A DNA stretch of 24,601 bases from an uncultured Prevotella sp. (GCA_937877685.1 CALFGU010000114.1:1-24601); one strand, 5' to 3'. Positions 6,428 to 13,859 are shown, numbered from the stretch's first letter. The notes: generated by a model not told the origin, from the letters alone. A program made the numbers and translations.

Positions 6428-7291
6428 TTAGTGAGTTGCGTTAAATGTCTGAACTACAGTGAAACCTACTTCGTCAATGCAGAAAGTGAGGCGGTCAATC
6501 TTGTTAGTGTAGAAGTTGTAAGCGATAACTGCGAGCGCACCTGTTGCGATACCAGAAGCAGTATTTACGAGCGCTTCAGAGATACCTACAGAAAGAGCTG
6601 CTGAGTCAGCACCACCTTCACCGCTAGCCATAGCAGAGAATGACTTGATCATACCCATTACGGTACCGAGAAGACCTGTAAGAGTACCGAGAGTTACGAT
6701 AGTACCGATGATGGGGAGGTTTTCCTGCATCATAGGCATTTCGAGAGCAGTTGCTTCTTCGAGTTCCTTCTGAATAGCGAGCACCTTCTGTTCCTTAGAG
6801 AGAGTTGCATCGTTTTCAACCTGACGGTAAGTAACGAGTGTTGAACGAACTACGTTAGCTACAGAACCCTGCTGCTTGTCGCAAAGAGCTTCAGCCTTAG
6901 CGATATCGCCTGCCATGAGAGCAGCCTTAATATCCTTTACAAAACGGCCAACATTACCCTTACCGTTTGCAGTGCGAATAGCGAAGAAACGTTCAATAGC
7001 GAGAGCAAGTACAGTGATCAACTGACCCCAGATAAGAGGTACGATGAAACCACCCTTATACACAGTACCAATGATACCATCGGGATGATAATCACCGTCC
7101 TGGAAGAAGTGGAAAGGAAGACCAGTAAACGCTTCGTGACCTACGAAGTTTGTCTTGTAACCAGCACCGAACACATAAAGTGCTTCAGCAATGATAAAAC
7201 AGATGAGGATAACAATCCAACCGGACTTAATACCCTTGAAGCCCTCAGACTTCTTTGCACCCTTAGGTGCACTAGCATTTGTTGTTGCCAT
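6428..7291 (-). CDS. exbB: ExbB/TolQ/MotA proton-channel protein
   Basis: A 287-residue inner-membrane protein that forms the proton channel with ExbD and powers TonB. Helix 1 is at about residues 25-46 (GWIVILICFIIAEALYVFG), helix 2 at about 85-105 (FIVPLIWGQLITVLALAIER), and the conserved MotA/TolQ/ExbB region with the last helices begins at NLPIIGTIVTLGTLTGLLGT, followed by GMIKSFSAM, ISEALVNTASGIATGALAVI and YNFYTNKID. The extra N-terminal helix and a loop between helices 1 and 2 make it longer than E. coli ExbB (244), as is usual in Bacteroidetes. First gene of the operon, so it probably sets its expression. Confidence 0.95.
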   Translation of the reverse strand: MATTNASAPKGAKKSEGFKGIKSGWIVILICFIIAEALYVFGAGYKTNFVGHEAFTGLPFHFFQDGDYHPDGIIGTVYKGGFIVPLIWGQLITVLALAIERFFAIRTANGKGNVGRFVKDIKAALMAGDIAKAEALCDKQQGSVANVVRSTLVTYRQVENDATLSKEQKVLAIQKELEEATALEMPMMQENLPIIGTIVTLGTLTGLLGTVMGMIKSFSAMASGEGGADSAALSVGISEALVNTASGIATGALAVIAYNFYTNKIDRLTFCIDEVGFTVVQTFNATH

Positions 7292-7398
7292 TTTGATTTG
7301 ATTAATTAAAAAGATTTAAAAATAAATGTTTGTTGATTTTCAGTTTGTTAAATGCAAAACTACTGCAACAAAGCATAGTTTCATTATTTGTCCGTGAG

Positions 7399-7427
7399 CA
7401 AAGGTACACAAAAATCCTTTAATGAAA
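7399..7427 (-). promoter_or_regulatory. Promoter of the exbB operon
   Basis: On the minus strand TACCTTTG (7406-7399) matches TAnnTTTG, with TTTC (7427-7424) as a weak -33 box at a spacing of 17. A second -7-like box, TAGTTTTG (7363-7356), lies nearer the gene without a clear -33. Either could drive exbB, which starts at 7291. Confidence 0.5.
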
Positions 7428-7883
7428 CTAAATTCTACTATATTTTTGCAAAATTAATTTTGCTAAGCATGAAAGTCAATACGACTCTTGAATCGGATTT
7501 CCTCCTCAATATTGCCGCTCAAAGTGGTGCCTTAATCAGTTCACATTGCCTCTTTCCCTCCCGCTGAAAATTCATTTCATTTTAAGCACATTAGAGGGGA
7601 GCGAAATTGCATCTCAAATTGTGCGCCGTAACTCTCAAAGAATTTTGCTAAAGTTACTTATTGTTTACACTAAGATAGGTTTTGTAAACGTTTGTCGTTA
7701 ATGCGCCCGACCAAGGTCTTATTTCATGCAATACGAGTGACGCAGATTCTGTGGGCATCCAATCCTCATTTTGGGGCAAACCGACACCCCTCAAAACGTA
7801 TTTCCCCACATACAAAGCAAGTATTTTAAAACTGCAACTCCATTTTTTTCGCCTCGAAGCGCTTCCCTTTATATTTAAATGTG
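7428..7883. other. Long intergenic region upstream of ilvE
   Basis: About 450 bases without a convincing gene. It holds a plus-strand TATTTTTG box (7441-7448) running into a perfect 16-bp palindrome (GCAAAATTAATTTTGC, 7448-7463); a dubious 32-codon ORF (7469-7567) with no Shine-Dalgarno; a dispersed repeat (7621-7658); a GTTTAC/GTAAAC inverted repeat (7663-7668 and 7684-7689); and an imperfect TTTTGGGG/CCCCTCAAAA hairpin (about 7770-7795). No tRNA or known riboswitch was recognised. The length and the palindrome would suit regulatory DNA or a small RNA. Confidence 0.5.
7621..7658. repeat. Dispersed intergenic repeat, copy A
   Basis: A 38-bp segment that matches 13774-13811 at 29 of 38 positions without gaps. 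The first 10 bases (GTGCGCCGTA) and last 8 (AAGTTACT) are identical, and the middle keeps TCTCAAA. Both copies lie in intergenic DNA. Confidence 0.6.
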
Positions 7884-7891
7884 TATTTTTG
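7884..7891 (+). promoter_or_regulatory. -7 box for ilvE
   Basis: TATTTTTG fits TAnnTTTG and lies 35 bases upstream of the ilvE ATG, a good distance for a short leader. No clear -33 TTTG is at the expected spacing. Confidence 0.5.
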
Positions 7892-7926
7892 CCTTTTGAA
7901 TAGGAAACTTAAATAAAAATTAAACT

Positions 7927-8949
7927 ATGCACAATGAAATTGACTGGGCAAACCTCACCTTTGGTTATATGCCTACCGACTACAACGTACGCTGTTACTA
8001 CCGCAATGGTAAGTGGGGCGAAATCGAAGTAAGCAGTTCTGACACTATCAATATCCACATGGCGGCCACAGCACTTCACTATGGTCAGGAAGCATTTGAA
8101 GGTTTGAAGGCCTTCAGTTGCCCCGACGGCAAAGTGCGTGTATTCCGTTTGGAAGAAAACGCCGCTCGCCTTCAAAGCACTTGCCGTGGCATCATGATGC
8201 CTGAACTTCCCACCGAACTCTTTGAGGCTATGGTGAAAAAGGTAGTGCGACTCAACGAACGCTTCCTCCCTCCCTACGAAAGCGGAGCCGCTCTTTACAT
8301 CCGTCCTCTCCTTATCGGTACAGGCGCTCAGGTTGGTGTTCGCCCTGCTGAGGAATATTTGTTCATGATTTTCGTTACACCCGTAGGTCCTTACTTCAAG
8401 GGCGGTTTCAATACCACAAACTACGTCATCGTTCGCGAATTCGACCGCGCAGCTCCCCACGGCACGGGCACATTTAAGGTTGGCGGTAACTATGCAGCCA
8501 GTCTCCGTGCAAACAAGCGCGCTCACGACCTCGGATATTCTTGCGAGTTCTATCTTGATGCGAAGGAAAAGAAATACATTGACGAATGTGGTGCAGCAAA
8601 CTTCTTTGGAATTAAGAACAAGACTTACATCACTCCCAAATCAAGTTCAATTCTTCCCTCAATTACGAACAAGAGTCTCCAGCAGTTGGCGCTTGACCTC
8701 GGTCTTCAGGTAGAGTGTCGTCAGATTCCCGTAGAAGAACTCGCTGAAATGGAAGAAGCGGGCGCTTGTGGCACAGCTGCGGTTATCAGTCCTATCGGCC
8801 GTATCGACGATTTGGAAGAAAACAAGAGTTATGTGATTGCCAAGGACGGCAAACCCGGACCTATCAGCCAGCAACTCTACACCAAGTTGCGCAACATCCA
8901 ATATGGTATCGAACCCGACACTCATGGTTGGATTACTATCGTAGATTAA
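7927..8949 (+). CDS. ilvE: Branched-chain amino acid aminotransferase
   Basis: PLP-dependent class IV (fold type IV) transaminase of 340 residues that interconverts leucine, isoleucine and valine with their 2-oxo acids using glutamate/2-oxoglutarate, in the cytosol. It matches the long IlvE type (BCAT-II, about 340 residues). The PLP lysine is Lys184 in GTGTFKVGGNYAAS. Other marks are FEGLKAF (residues 57-63), YIRPLLIGTG (124-133), DECGAANFFGI, and the late GACGTAAVISPIGRI substrate/cofactor loop. The ATG at 7927 gives the expected N-terminus. No other ilv gene is adjacent, and no leader peptide rich in branched-chain codons was seen upstream. Confidence 0.95.
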   Translation: MHNEIDWANLTFGYMPTDYNVRCYYRNGKWGEIEVSSSDTINIHMAATALHYGQEAFEGLKAFSCPDGKVRVFRLEENAARLQSTCRGIMMPELPTELFEAMVKKVVRLNERFLPPYESGAALYIRPLLIGTGAQVGVRPAEEYLFMIFVTPVGPYFKGGFNTTNYVIVREFDRAAPHGTGTFKVGGNYAASLRANKRAHDLGYSCEFYLDAKEKKYIDECGAANFFGIKNKTYITPKSSSILPSITNKSLQQLALDLGLQVECRQIPVEELAEMEEAGACGTAAVISPIGRIDDLEENKSYVIAKDGKPGPISQQLYTKLRNIQYGIEPDTHGWITIVD

Positions 8950-8978
8950 TCCGCAACTTAGGGTCGTAATGAAACATT

Positions 8979-9020
8979 TATGGCGAACTGGAGCATTGAA
9001 TATCTCTCCAGTTCGTCATA
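8979..9020 (+). terminator. Strong hairpin between ilvE and the downstream lipoprotein gene
   Basis: Bases 8979-8993 and 9006-9020 pair over 15 bp with a single G-U (core CGAACTGGAG / CTCCAGTTCG) around a 12-nt loop. Only a poor pyrimidine stretch (CCTCTTTAAT) follows, so it is either a weak terminator of ilvE or a regulatory/processing hairpin in a common transcript. Confidence 0.5.
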
Positions 9021-9052
9021 CCTCTTTAATCGAAAAATCCCCTTACTACTTT

Positions 9053-9946
9053 ATGCGAAAATTCACGTACATCATTTTGGGCAGTTTCGCCCTACTCTTC
9101 GCTTTAGGAAGTTGTGGCAAGTCAGAAAAAGAATTGCTTGCGGAACAACTCAAGGAAAAAGAACGCGAGATTGAAGAACTTAATAAACTTGCCGAGGAAG
9201 ACAAGCTCGAAATGGAAAGACAGTATGCTGAATTCGCCGAACAGTATGCTGAACTCAAGAAGTCCGTTCAAAACGACTCCATTATCGCATTGCTCGACAA
9301 GGAACAGAAGCGCGCAGAGAAGTTGCTCAAGGAACTCAAAAACGTTAAGGCAACAAGTTCTGCCGAAATTTTGCGCTTGAAAAACGAACTCGCCACCGTG
9401 CGTGCCGTTCTCAAGGACTATATTCGCCAAGTTGACTCCCTGCAACGCATTAACATTTCACTTGCAAGCGAACGCGACCAAGCCCTTGCTGAAGCCGAAC
9501 GCACACGTAAGGAGAAAGTGTTAATTGATGAGCAACGCGAGCAGTTGAAGGAGAAAGTGGAGATTGCTTCTCAGCTTAACGCAACAAACGTTGTGGTTTC
9601 TCCCTTGAAGAAAAACGGTAAGGCGGCCAAGAAATCGAAAGACATCAAAACGTTCTCCATTGACTTTACCGTCACTCGCAATGTTACCGCCCAGACTGGT
9701 AATCGCATGGCTTACGTACGCCTAATGAAGCCCAACAATCAGATTGTGAATGCCATGGGGCAGTTTACTTATGAAAACCGCAGCATTGAATATTCTGCCG
9801 CAAAGGCAATTGAATACGACGGTTCGGAACTCCATCTCCAACTTTACGTGCCTGTTCAGGAATATCTCACTGCTGGAACTTACCAAGCGTACATCTTTAT
9901 TGATGGTAATATGATTGGTCAGGGAAGTGTAACGCTTAAAAAGTAG
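9053..9946 (+). CDS. Coiled-coil lipoprotein, unknown function
   Basis: A 297-residue predicted lipoprotein. The ATG at 9053 is chosen over the in-frame ATG at 8969 because it gives MRKFTYIILGSFALLFALGS followed by lipidated Cys21; the longer start would also translate through the hairpin at 8979-9020. Residues about 25-195 are a Lys/Glu-rich coiled coil with heptad character (KELLAEQLKEKEREIEELNK, RTRKEKVLIDEQREQLKEKV). Residues about 215-297 form a beta-rich C-terminal domain (SIDFTVTRNVTAQTGNRMAY, LHLQLYVPVQEYLTAGTYQA) that resembles an Ig-like or carbohydrate-binding sandwich. The layout suggests a periplasm-facing structural or tethering protein. It ends 3 bases before the DUF4250 gene, so the two are probably co-transcribed. 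Confidence 0.8.
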   Translation: MRKFTYIILGSFALLFALGSCGKSEKELLAEQLKEKEREIEELNKLAEEDKLEMERQYAEFAEQYAELKKSVQNDSIIALLDKEQKRAEKLLKELKNVKATSSAEILRLKNELATVRAVLKDYIRQVDSLQRINISLASERDQALAEAERTRKEKVLIDEQREQLKEKVEIASQLNATNVVVSPLKKNGKAAKKSKDIKTFSIDFTVTRNVTAQTGNRMAYVRLMKPNNQIVNAMGQFTYENRSIEYSAAKAIEYDGSELHLQLYVPVQEYLTAGTYQAYIFIDGNMIGQGSVTLKK

Positions 9947-9949
9947 GGC

Positions 9950-10123
9950 ATGCTTCCTAAAGACCCCATGATTCTTTTCAGTTACATCAATATGAAACTG
10001 AGAGACCAATATCCTTCGCTTGACGAACTCTGTCAGGCGGAGGATATTGACACTAATTGGTTATTAGACCAACTGGGCGCCGTAGGGTTTGAATACTCTT
10101 CCGAACACAACAAATTCTGGTAA
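9950..10123 (+). CDS. DUF4250 family small protein
   Basis: A 57-codon gene starting MLPKDPMILFSYINMKLRDQ and ending EYSSEHNKFW. This matches the DUF4250 pattern as I know it: an MLPKDP start, a LL/LF-S-x-IN-x-KLRDQY helix, then an acidic helix-turn-helix-like region (LDELCQAEDIDTNWLLDQLG) and the Y-x-x-x-x-N-x-F end. It is soluble and its function is unknown. The ATG lies 3 bases after the stop of the upstream lipoprotein gene (TAGGGC then ATG), arguing for translational coupling. Confidence 0.85.
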   Translation: MLPKDPMILFSYINMKLRDQYPSLDELCQAEDIDTNWLLDQLGAVGFEYSSEHNKFW

Positions 10124-10207
10124 TTCCGCAAGTTCCCCATTCAATCATCCCCCTTCGCTCAAGTCATTCCTCATTATCCATTTCGAAGATTCGGTCCCCG
10201 CTTTCCC

Positions 10208-10603
10208 ATGTTTCGCTACCCATTTTCTTTAGTCTGCATTGCGCTCATCCTCATTCTCTGCTTTTGTCATCCCTCTGCCATCCCCGTGAAACTCCCTTCA
10301 GTGCTGGGGTTAGACAAGATTGCCCATTTCATTATGTACGTAGGCACATGCAGTGTGATTTGGACAGAATATCTACTTCGCCATTCCCGCATTCATTACG
10401 TGCGCACCCTCTTGTTTGCTGTAATCGCCCCTATCGCTCTTAGTGGCGCCATTGAGATTACACAAGGCGCTATGACAGACTTTCGCGGTGCCGACATTTA
10501 CGATTTTTATGCCAACACGGCGGGAGTTCTCACCGCCCTTCTCGTACCTTATGGGTGGTGGCTGAGTCATAAGAAAATTGGTAAAACGAAAGAGGAAAAA
10601 TAA
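10208..10603 (+). CDS. VanZ-like membrane protein
   Basis: A 131-residue integral membrane protein of the VanZ-like family. The hydrophobic segments are about residues 5-22 (PFSLVCIALILILCFC), 38-58, 66-85 (TLLFAVIAPIALSGAIEI) and 102-120. The signature elements are LGLDKIAHFIMYVGTC (residues 34-49; the Asp-Lys-x-x-His-Phe motif) and IEITQGAMTDFRGADIYDF with ANTAGV (84-110; E-x-x-Q and D-x-x-D-x-x-x-N-x-x-G). VanZ homologues are linked to low-level teicoplanin resistance, but most genomic copies have no known role. It stands alone, preceded by 84 bases without a promoter match and followed by the repeat-bearing hairpin at 10608-10683. Confidence 0.88.
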   Translation: MFRYPFSLVCIALILILCFCHPSAIPVKLPSVLGLDKIAHFIMYVGTCSVIWTEYLLRHSRIHYVRTLLFAVIAPIALSGAIEITQGAMTDFRGADIYDFYANTAGVLTALLVPYGWWLSHKKIGKTKEEK

Positions 10604-10607
10604 AGTA

Positions 10608-10683
10608 ACAAACAATCAGAATTAAGAGTAACAGAATTGGAATTAAGAGTAATAGAATTTAAATTGTTTGTGCTTCTTTTTTT
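10608..10683 (+). repeat. Inverted repeat enclosing two 21-bp tandem units, with T tract
   Basis: ACAAACAAT (10608-10616) and ATTGTTTGT (10663-10671) form a perfect 9-bp inverted repeat. Between them are two tandem 21-bp units, 10619-10639 and 10640-10660, differing at 2 positions. Each unit divides into three heptamers: GAATTAA, GAGTAAC/T, AGAATTG/T. Seven T follow at 10677-10683, so the structure can act as a terminator for the VanZ-like gene with a long, repeat-filled loop. Confidence 0.7.
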
Positions 10684-10746
10684 CCTATAACAGATCTCAG
10701 AATAACAACAAGGGTTATCCTCTCGACTATCTCATTTTTGCCCTCG

Positions 10747-11529
10747 ATGCTTACACTTCGAATCTCCCCCACAACGCTCTCTGCCGCTTGCCTCGAACAG
10801 GGCAAGCCCTTTGCATTTTCCCCCGTTCCGCTTCAGTCTCATCGTTCGCTGATTGCAAACCTTCAAGATGCGGTTTCTACGAATCCCGTGCTCAGAGATA
10901 GGAGTGAGACGGAGACAACTCAGGTGCTCGTGGTGGGCAATGTCACACCCATTCCCTTGGCTGACTTTCAGGAGGAAGACTGCGACGCTTTTTATGAATA
11001 TTGCTTCAAACCTTCGGTAGCGCATCGCGTATTCTATGATGTCCTTCCCTCAGCCAATCTCATGTTGGTCTTTGGTTTGCCCGAAAGCACCTGTAAGGCG
11101 ATTGAGGAAGCGTTAGGCGAGGTGCACTATGTGTCGGCATTAACTCCCGTGTTGAGACAGTTTGTGCAAAAATCCACTCAGTCGGTCGGCACACAATTAT
11201 ATATTTACGCCCATGAGAAGGCGGTTGACATGACTTTGCTGGACAATGGGCGCATGCTCATTATGAATTCCTACGAGGTGGCATCTGCTGCCGACGCCGC
11301 CTATTATGCGTTTAACATCATCAATCATCACGGACTGAAGGCCCAAGACACGCACGTTCATATTGCGGGCAGTGCAGACTTACGCAATCCCTTGATTGCG
11401 GAACTCTCAAAATTCGCACCTCAAACGTTGCCCATCCTGCCCTCAATGGATTTTATGCACCACGAAATTTCGTCTACGGAAGGCATGACCTATGACCTTA
11501 TAACCTTCTTGTTAGGCAAAAAGAAATAA
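10747..11529 (+). CDS. DUF3822 family protein
   Basis: A 260-residue soluble protein matching the DUF3822 family, which in Bacteroidetes typically lies just upstream of rsmD, as here. It has an N-terminal beta-rich half (MLTLRISPTTLSAACLEQGK; VLVVGNVTPIPLADF) and a second half with YIYAHEKAVDMTLLDNGRML and THVHIAGSADLRNPLIAEL, a layout that recalls the duplicated actin/FtsA (ASKHA) fold; that comparison is inference. The frame is open to a TTG at 10738. The ATG at 10747 is preferred because CATTTTTG (10733-10740) looks like a -7 box, which would leave an almost leaderless transcript. The function is unknown; neighbour conservation suggests a link to ribosome or RNA biology. Confidence 0.8.
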   Translation: MLTLRISPTTLSAACLEQGKPFAFSPVPLQSHRSLIANLQDAVSTNPVLRDRSETETTQVLVVGNVTPIPLADFQEEDCDAFYEYCFKPSVAHRVFYDVLPSANLMLVFGLPESTCKAIEEALGEVHYVSALTPVLRQFVQKSTQSVGTQLYIYAHEKAVDMTLLDNGRMLIMNSYEVASAADAAYYAFNIINHHGLKAQDTHVHIAGSADLRNPLIAELSKFAPQTLPILPSMDFMHHEISSTEGMTYDLITFLLGKKK

Positions 11530-11640
11530 CCCCTAAAGGGGGATGCACGGGTGCCACCCACAGAGGACCACACCTCATGCCCGCCGAATTAGAAACAACT
11601 TTCACCCCCTTCTTATTCCTAATCTCTACTCCCTTTCACC

Positions 11641-12207
11641 ATGCGCATCATTACTGGACTCTATAAGGGGAAACACTTTGAAATTCCCCGCACATTTAAA
11701 GCGCGTCCCACGACGGACTTTGCGAAAGAAAACCTCTTCAATGTGCTTCGCGCCTACCTTGATTTCGAAGACCTCAAGGCGCTTGACCTTTTCGGTGGCA
11801 CTGGCAGCATTACGCTCGAACTCCTTTCGCGAGGTTGTGGTCACGTAACGACGGTAGAGAAAGACCGTAAGCACTTCTCGTTTATCTTGGAGTGTATTAA
11901 GTCGCTCAAAACGCCTGCCGCTCATCCCCTTTGCGGAGATGCGCTCCGTTTTATTGAACGTAGCAAGGAACCTTTCGACTTCATTTTTGCCGATCCTTCT
12001 TATGCACTACCCGAACTCGGAGAACTTCCCGAGCGTGTGATGAACAGTGGACTCGTCACGGAAGATACGCTCTTCGTCTTGGAACATGGCAAGAATTTTG
12101 ACTTCTCTGACCGCCCCGATTTCTTGGAACACCGCGCTTATGGCAGTGTGAATTTCTCTTTCTTCCGCAAAAGGAAGGTGACGGAAGGCGAAGACACGCA
12201 AGAATAA
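11641..12207 (+). CDS. rsmD: 16S rRNA (guanine-N2)-methyltransferase RsmD
   Basis: SAM-dependent methyltransferase of 188 residues that methylates G966 (E. coli numbering) of 16S rRNA in the small subunit. The start MRIITGLYKGKHFEIP and RPTTDFAKENLFNVL are characteristic (MRIIxGxxxGr..., RPTtdraKEaLFNiL). The SAM motif I is DLFGGTGSITLELLSRG (residues 49-65) and the catalytic motif IV is FIFADPSYAL, where DPSY (118-121) replaces the more usual DPPY. It lies 111 bases after the DUF3822 gene and ends in a strong terminator. Confidence 0.95.
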   Translation: MRIITGLYKGKHFEIPRTFKARPTTDFAKENLFNVLRAYLDFEDLKALDLFGGTGSITLELLSRGCGHVTTVEKDRKHFSFILECIKSLKTPAAHPLCGDALRFIERSKEPFDFIFADPSYALPELGELPERVMNSGLVTEDTLFVLEHGKNFDFSDRPDFLEHRAYGSVNFSFFRKRKVTEGEDTQE

Positions 12208-12251
12208 AAAAGTGGAGACAACCCAAACCTTATGAGTTGTCTCCACTTTTT
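12207..12251. terminator. Bidirectional terminator between rsmD and dacB
   Basis: A perfect 16-bp inverted repeat, arms 12207-12222 and 12236-12251 (core AGTGGAGACAAC / GTTGTCTCCACT), with flanking A and T runs and a 13-nt loop. It begins within the rsmD stop codon and also suits the minus-strand dacB, which ends at 12286. Confidence 0.92.
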
Positions 12252-12285
12252 ATATTATCCACAAATTGTTCTTACTGCTTGATGT

Positions 12286-13566
12286 CTATTCTTCGAAATT
12301 ATAAACCTCAGTCTTCACTGGTTCGTCCGTGGGTGTAGAGTTCTCGATTGTGTCTGTGGATTCCTCAATAATGTCTGTGCGTTCCTCAACAACGGGCCAA
12401 CCTGAAGTGAGCGCATCCAGCACTTTGTCTTGATAAGCTCGCCCATGCGACGCACGGACTAACCCTTGGTTGAAAATCACAAAGCAAAGCGTGTGACCAT
12501 GTGCCGTAGTGCAATACCCAGCAAGCGTACTGACGCCCGTAACAGAACCTGTCTTTGCACGCACATTACCTTCGGCGGGCGTGAGTTGCATGCGCTTCTT
12601 CAGCGTTCCGTCAATGCCAGCAATGGGAAGCACCTCGAAAAGCATGCGACGCATTTTGGAATTTGCATAAGCATAACGCAACAACTTAAGGAAGAGTTGG
12701 GGAGTGGCATAATTATATAATGAGAGTCCGCTTCCGTCAGCAATGCGATAATGTTTGGAATTGAGACCTTGCTCATCAATAAAATCGTTGATAAGTTTCA
12801 CAGCATCGTCGGCCGTTGCCTTGGGTTTCTGCGAAAGTGCCGCAATCTGATAAAAGACCGCCTCTGCGCAAAGGTTATCACTCTCTTTCATCATGGGGCG
12901 CATCACTTCCTTTATGGGGCGTCTGTGTTCTGCCACGAGTTCTGCCGTTTCGGGAAGAGGGCGTGAGAGGGTGCGACCTTTAAATTGGATTTCAGCCTTG
13001 CGAAGCAAGTTGCGGAAGGGTTTTGAAAACGCTAATTTCCCATCCAAATACAGAGGGCGAATCAACTTATCATCATCGTCCCAACACCATCCCGCTCCGC
13101 GCGAAAGGGTATCCTTCATGGTCATGTCAAGCAAGAGATTGCCCTGAATGGAAGTGATGCCACGCTTGCTGATTTCCGAAATCATCGCCTCAAGGTCGGC
13201 ACTATTCAGCAGGGGATCAAACCCCGCACGAACGATGACGTCACCTTTGAAGATTGTACCTTCTTGAGTGCCGTCAAGGTAAAGTTTGGTGGAAAAATGG
13301 TAGTCAGTGCCGAGCAGCGTGAGTGCGGCAACCGACGTCACAACTTTCTGACACGACGCTGGACGCATCAGTTGGAGTTCGTTATGAGAAAAAAGCAGGG
13401 TGTCGTCTGATATGTCATACACACACATTGCCATTTGCGAATGCCTGAGTAAGGAATCGCCAAGCAAGTGGTCAAGGCGACGCACGATTTCTATGCTCAA
13501 GCTGTCTGAGGCTTGAAGCGGAAGAACAAGAAGGGGTAATACATAAAAAAGGATGCGCTTCAGCAT
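12286..13566 (-). CDS. dacB: D-alanyl-D-alanine carboxypeptidase/endopeptidase (PBP4, S13)
   Basis: A 426-residue periplasmic penicillin-binding protein of the PBP4/DacB class, peptidase family S13, which trims peptide stems or cleaves cross-links in peptidoglycan. The start at 13566 gives the signal peptide MLKRILFYVLPLLVLPLQAS; the in-frame ATG 36 bases upstream adds a polar MGIFTTQQNETI that would spoil it. All three active-site motifs are present: Ser71-x-x-Lys74 (ASCQKVV), Ser229-Asp-Asn231 (KESDNLCAE) and Lys338-Thr-Gly340 (RAKTGSVTG). It is about 50 residues shorter than E. coli DacB. An acidic Thr/Glu/Ser-rich tail (TDIIEESTDTIENSTPTDEP) closes the protein. Transcribed alone, bounded by terminators at both ends. 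Confidence 0.95.
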   Translation of the reverse strand: MLKRILFYVLPLLVLPLQASDSLSIEIVRRLDHLLGDSLLRHSQMAMCVYDISDDTLLFSHNELQLMRPASCQKVVTSVAALTLLGTDYHFSTKLYLDGTQEGTIFKGDVIVRAGFDPLLNSADLEAMISEISKRGITSIQGNLLLDMTMKDTLSRGAGWCWDDDDKLIRPLYLDGKLAFSKPFRNLLRKAEIQFKGRTLSRPLPETAELVAEHRRPIKEVMRPMMKESDNLCAEAVFYQIAALSQKPKATADDAVKLINDFIDEQGLNSKHYRIADGSGLSLYNYATPQLFLKLLRYAYANSKMRRMLFEVLPIAGIDGTLKKRMQLTPAEGNVRAKTGSVTGVSTLAGYCTTAHGHTLCFVIFNQGLVRASHGRAYQDKVLDALTSGWPVVEERTDIIEESTDTIENSTPTDEPVKTEVYNFEE

Positions 13567-13627
13567 AATCGTTTCGTTTTGTTGTGTTGTGAAAATCCCC
13601 AAATGCGAAACTGGGGTTAGGAAACCA

Positions 13628-13635
13628 CAAATTTA
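13628..13635 (-). promoter_or_regulatory. -7 box for dacB
   Basis: On the minus strand TAAATTTG fits TAnnTTTG, about 62 bases before the dacB ATG. A TTCG sequence 20 bases further upstream is a poor -33 candidate. Confidence 0.45.
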
Positions 13636-13773
13636 ATGAATCTTTTGGAGGGGAACGAACCTTTACCTCAGATTTTAGGTTCTTAAAAGCAGAATCTGAT
13701 GCGGGTTTCGGTGCGCCTTCATTTGCTCATGATTCCTACCAACTTATAGACCTCAAAAACAAAGTCTATTTCA

Positions 13774-13811
13774 GTGCGCCGTATATCTCAAATAAGAGGC
13801 CGAAAGTTACT
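13774..13811. repeat. Dispersed intergenic repeat, copy B
   Basis: Ungapped partner of 7621-7658 (29 of 38 identical, with identical ends GTGCGCCGTA and AAGTTACT). It overlaps the start of the 21-bp tandem array that follows. Confidence 0.6.
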
Positions 13812-13859
13812 AATTAGGCGCCGACTTTCTAACTTTATGCGCCGAGTTGCTAACTTTAG
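13796..13859. repeat. 21-bp tandem repeat array
   Basis: Two clear 21-bp units, 13818-13838 and 13839-13859, share 18 of 21 bases (common parts GCGCCGA, then CTAACTTTA). A degenerate third unit precedes them at 13796-13817 (GGCCGAAAGTTACTAATTAG). No gene crosses the array. It lies between the dacB promoter region and the terminator of the envelope operon. Confidence 0.65.

Noticed and set aside
2621..7291. A classical Pst phosphate ABC operon
   Set aside because: Only the binding-protein-like lipoprotein is present; no pstC, pstA, pstB or phoU is adjacent, and a terminator separates it from the tonB operon.
7909..8526. 205-codon minus-strand ORF opposite ilvE
   Set aside because: Lies antisense to a well-supported aminotransferase and shows no recognisable domain.
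8969..9052. N-terminal extension of the coiled-coil lipoprotein from the ATG at 8969
   Set aside because: It runs through a strong hairpin and would bury the lipoprotein signal that begins at 9053.
11530..11541. CCCC-TAAA-GGGG hairpin right after the DUF3822 stop as a terminator
   Set aside because: The 4-bp stem is too short and no T tract follows; rsmD probably shares the transcript.
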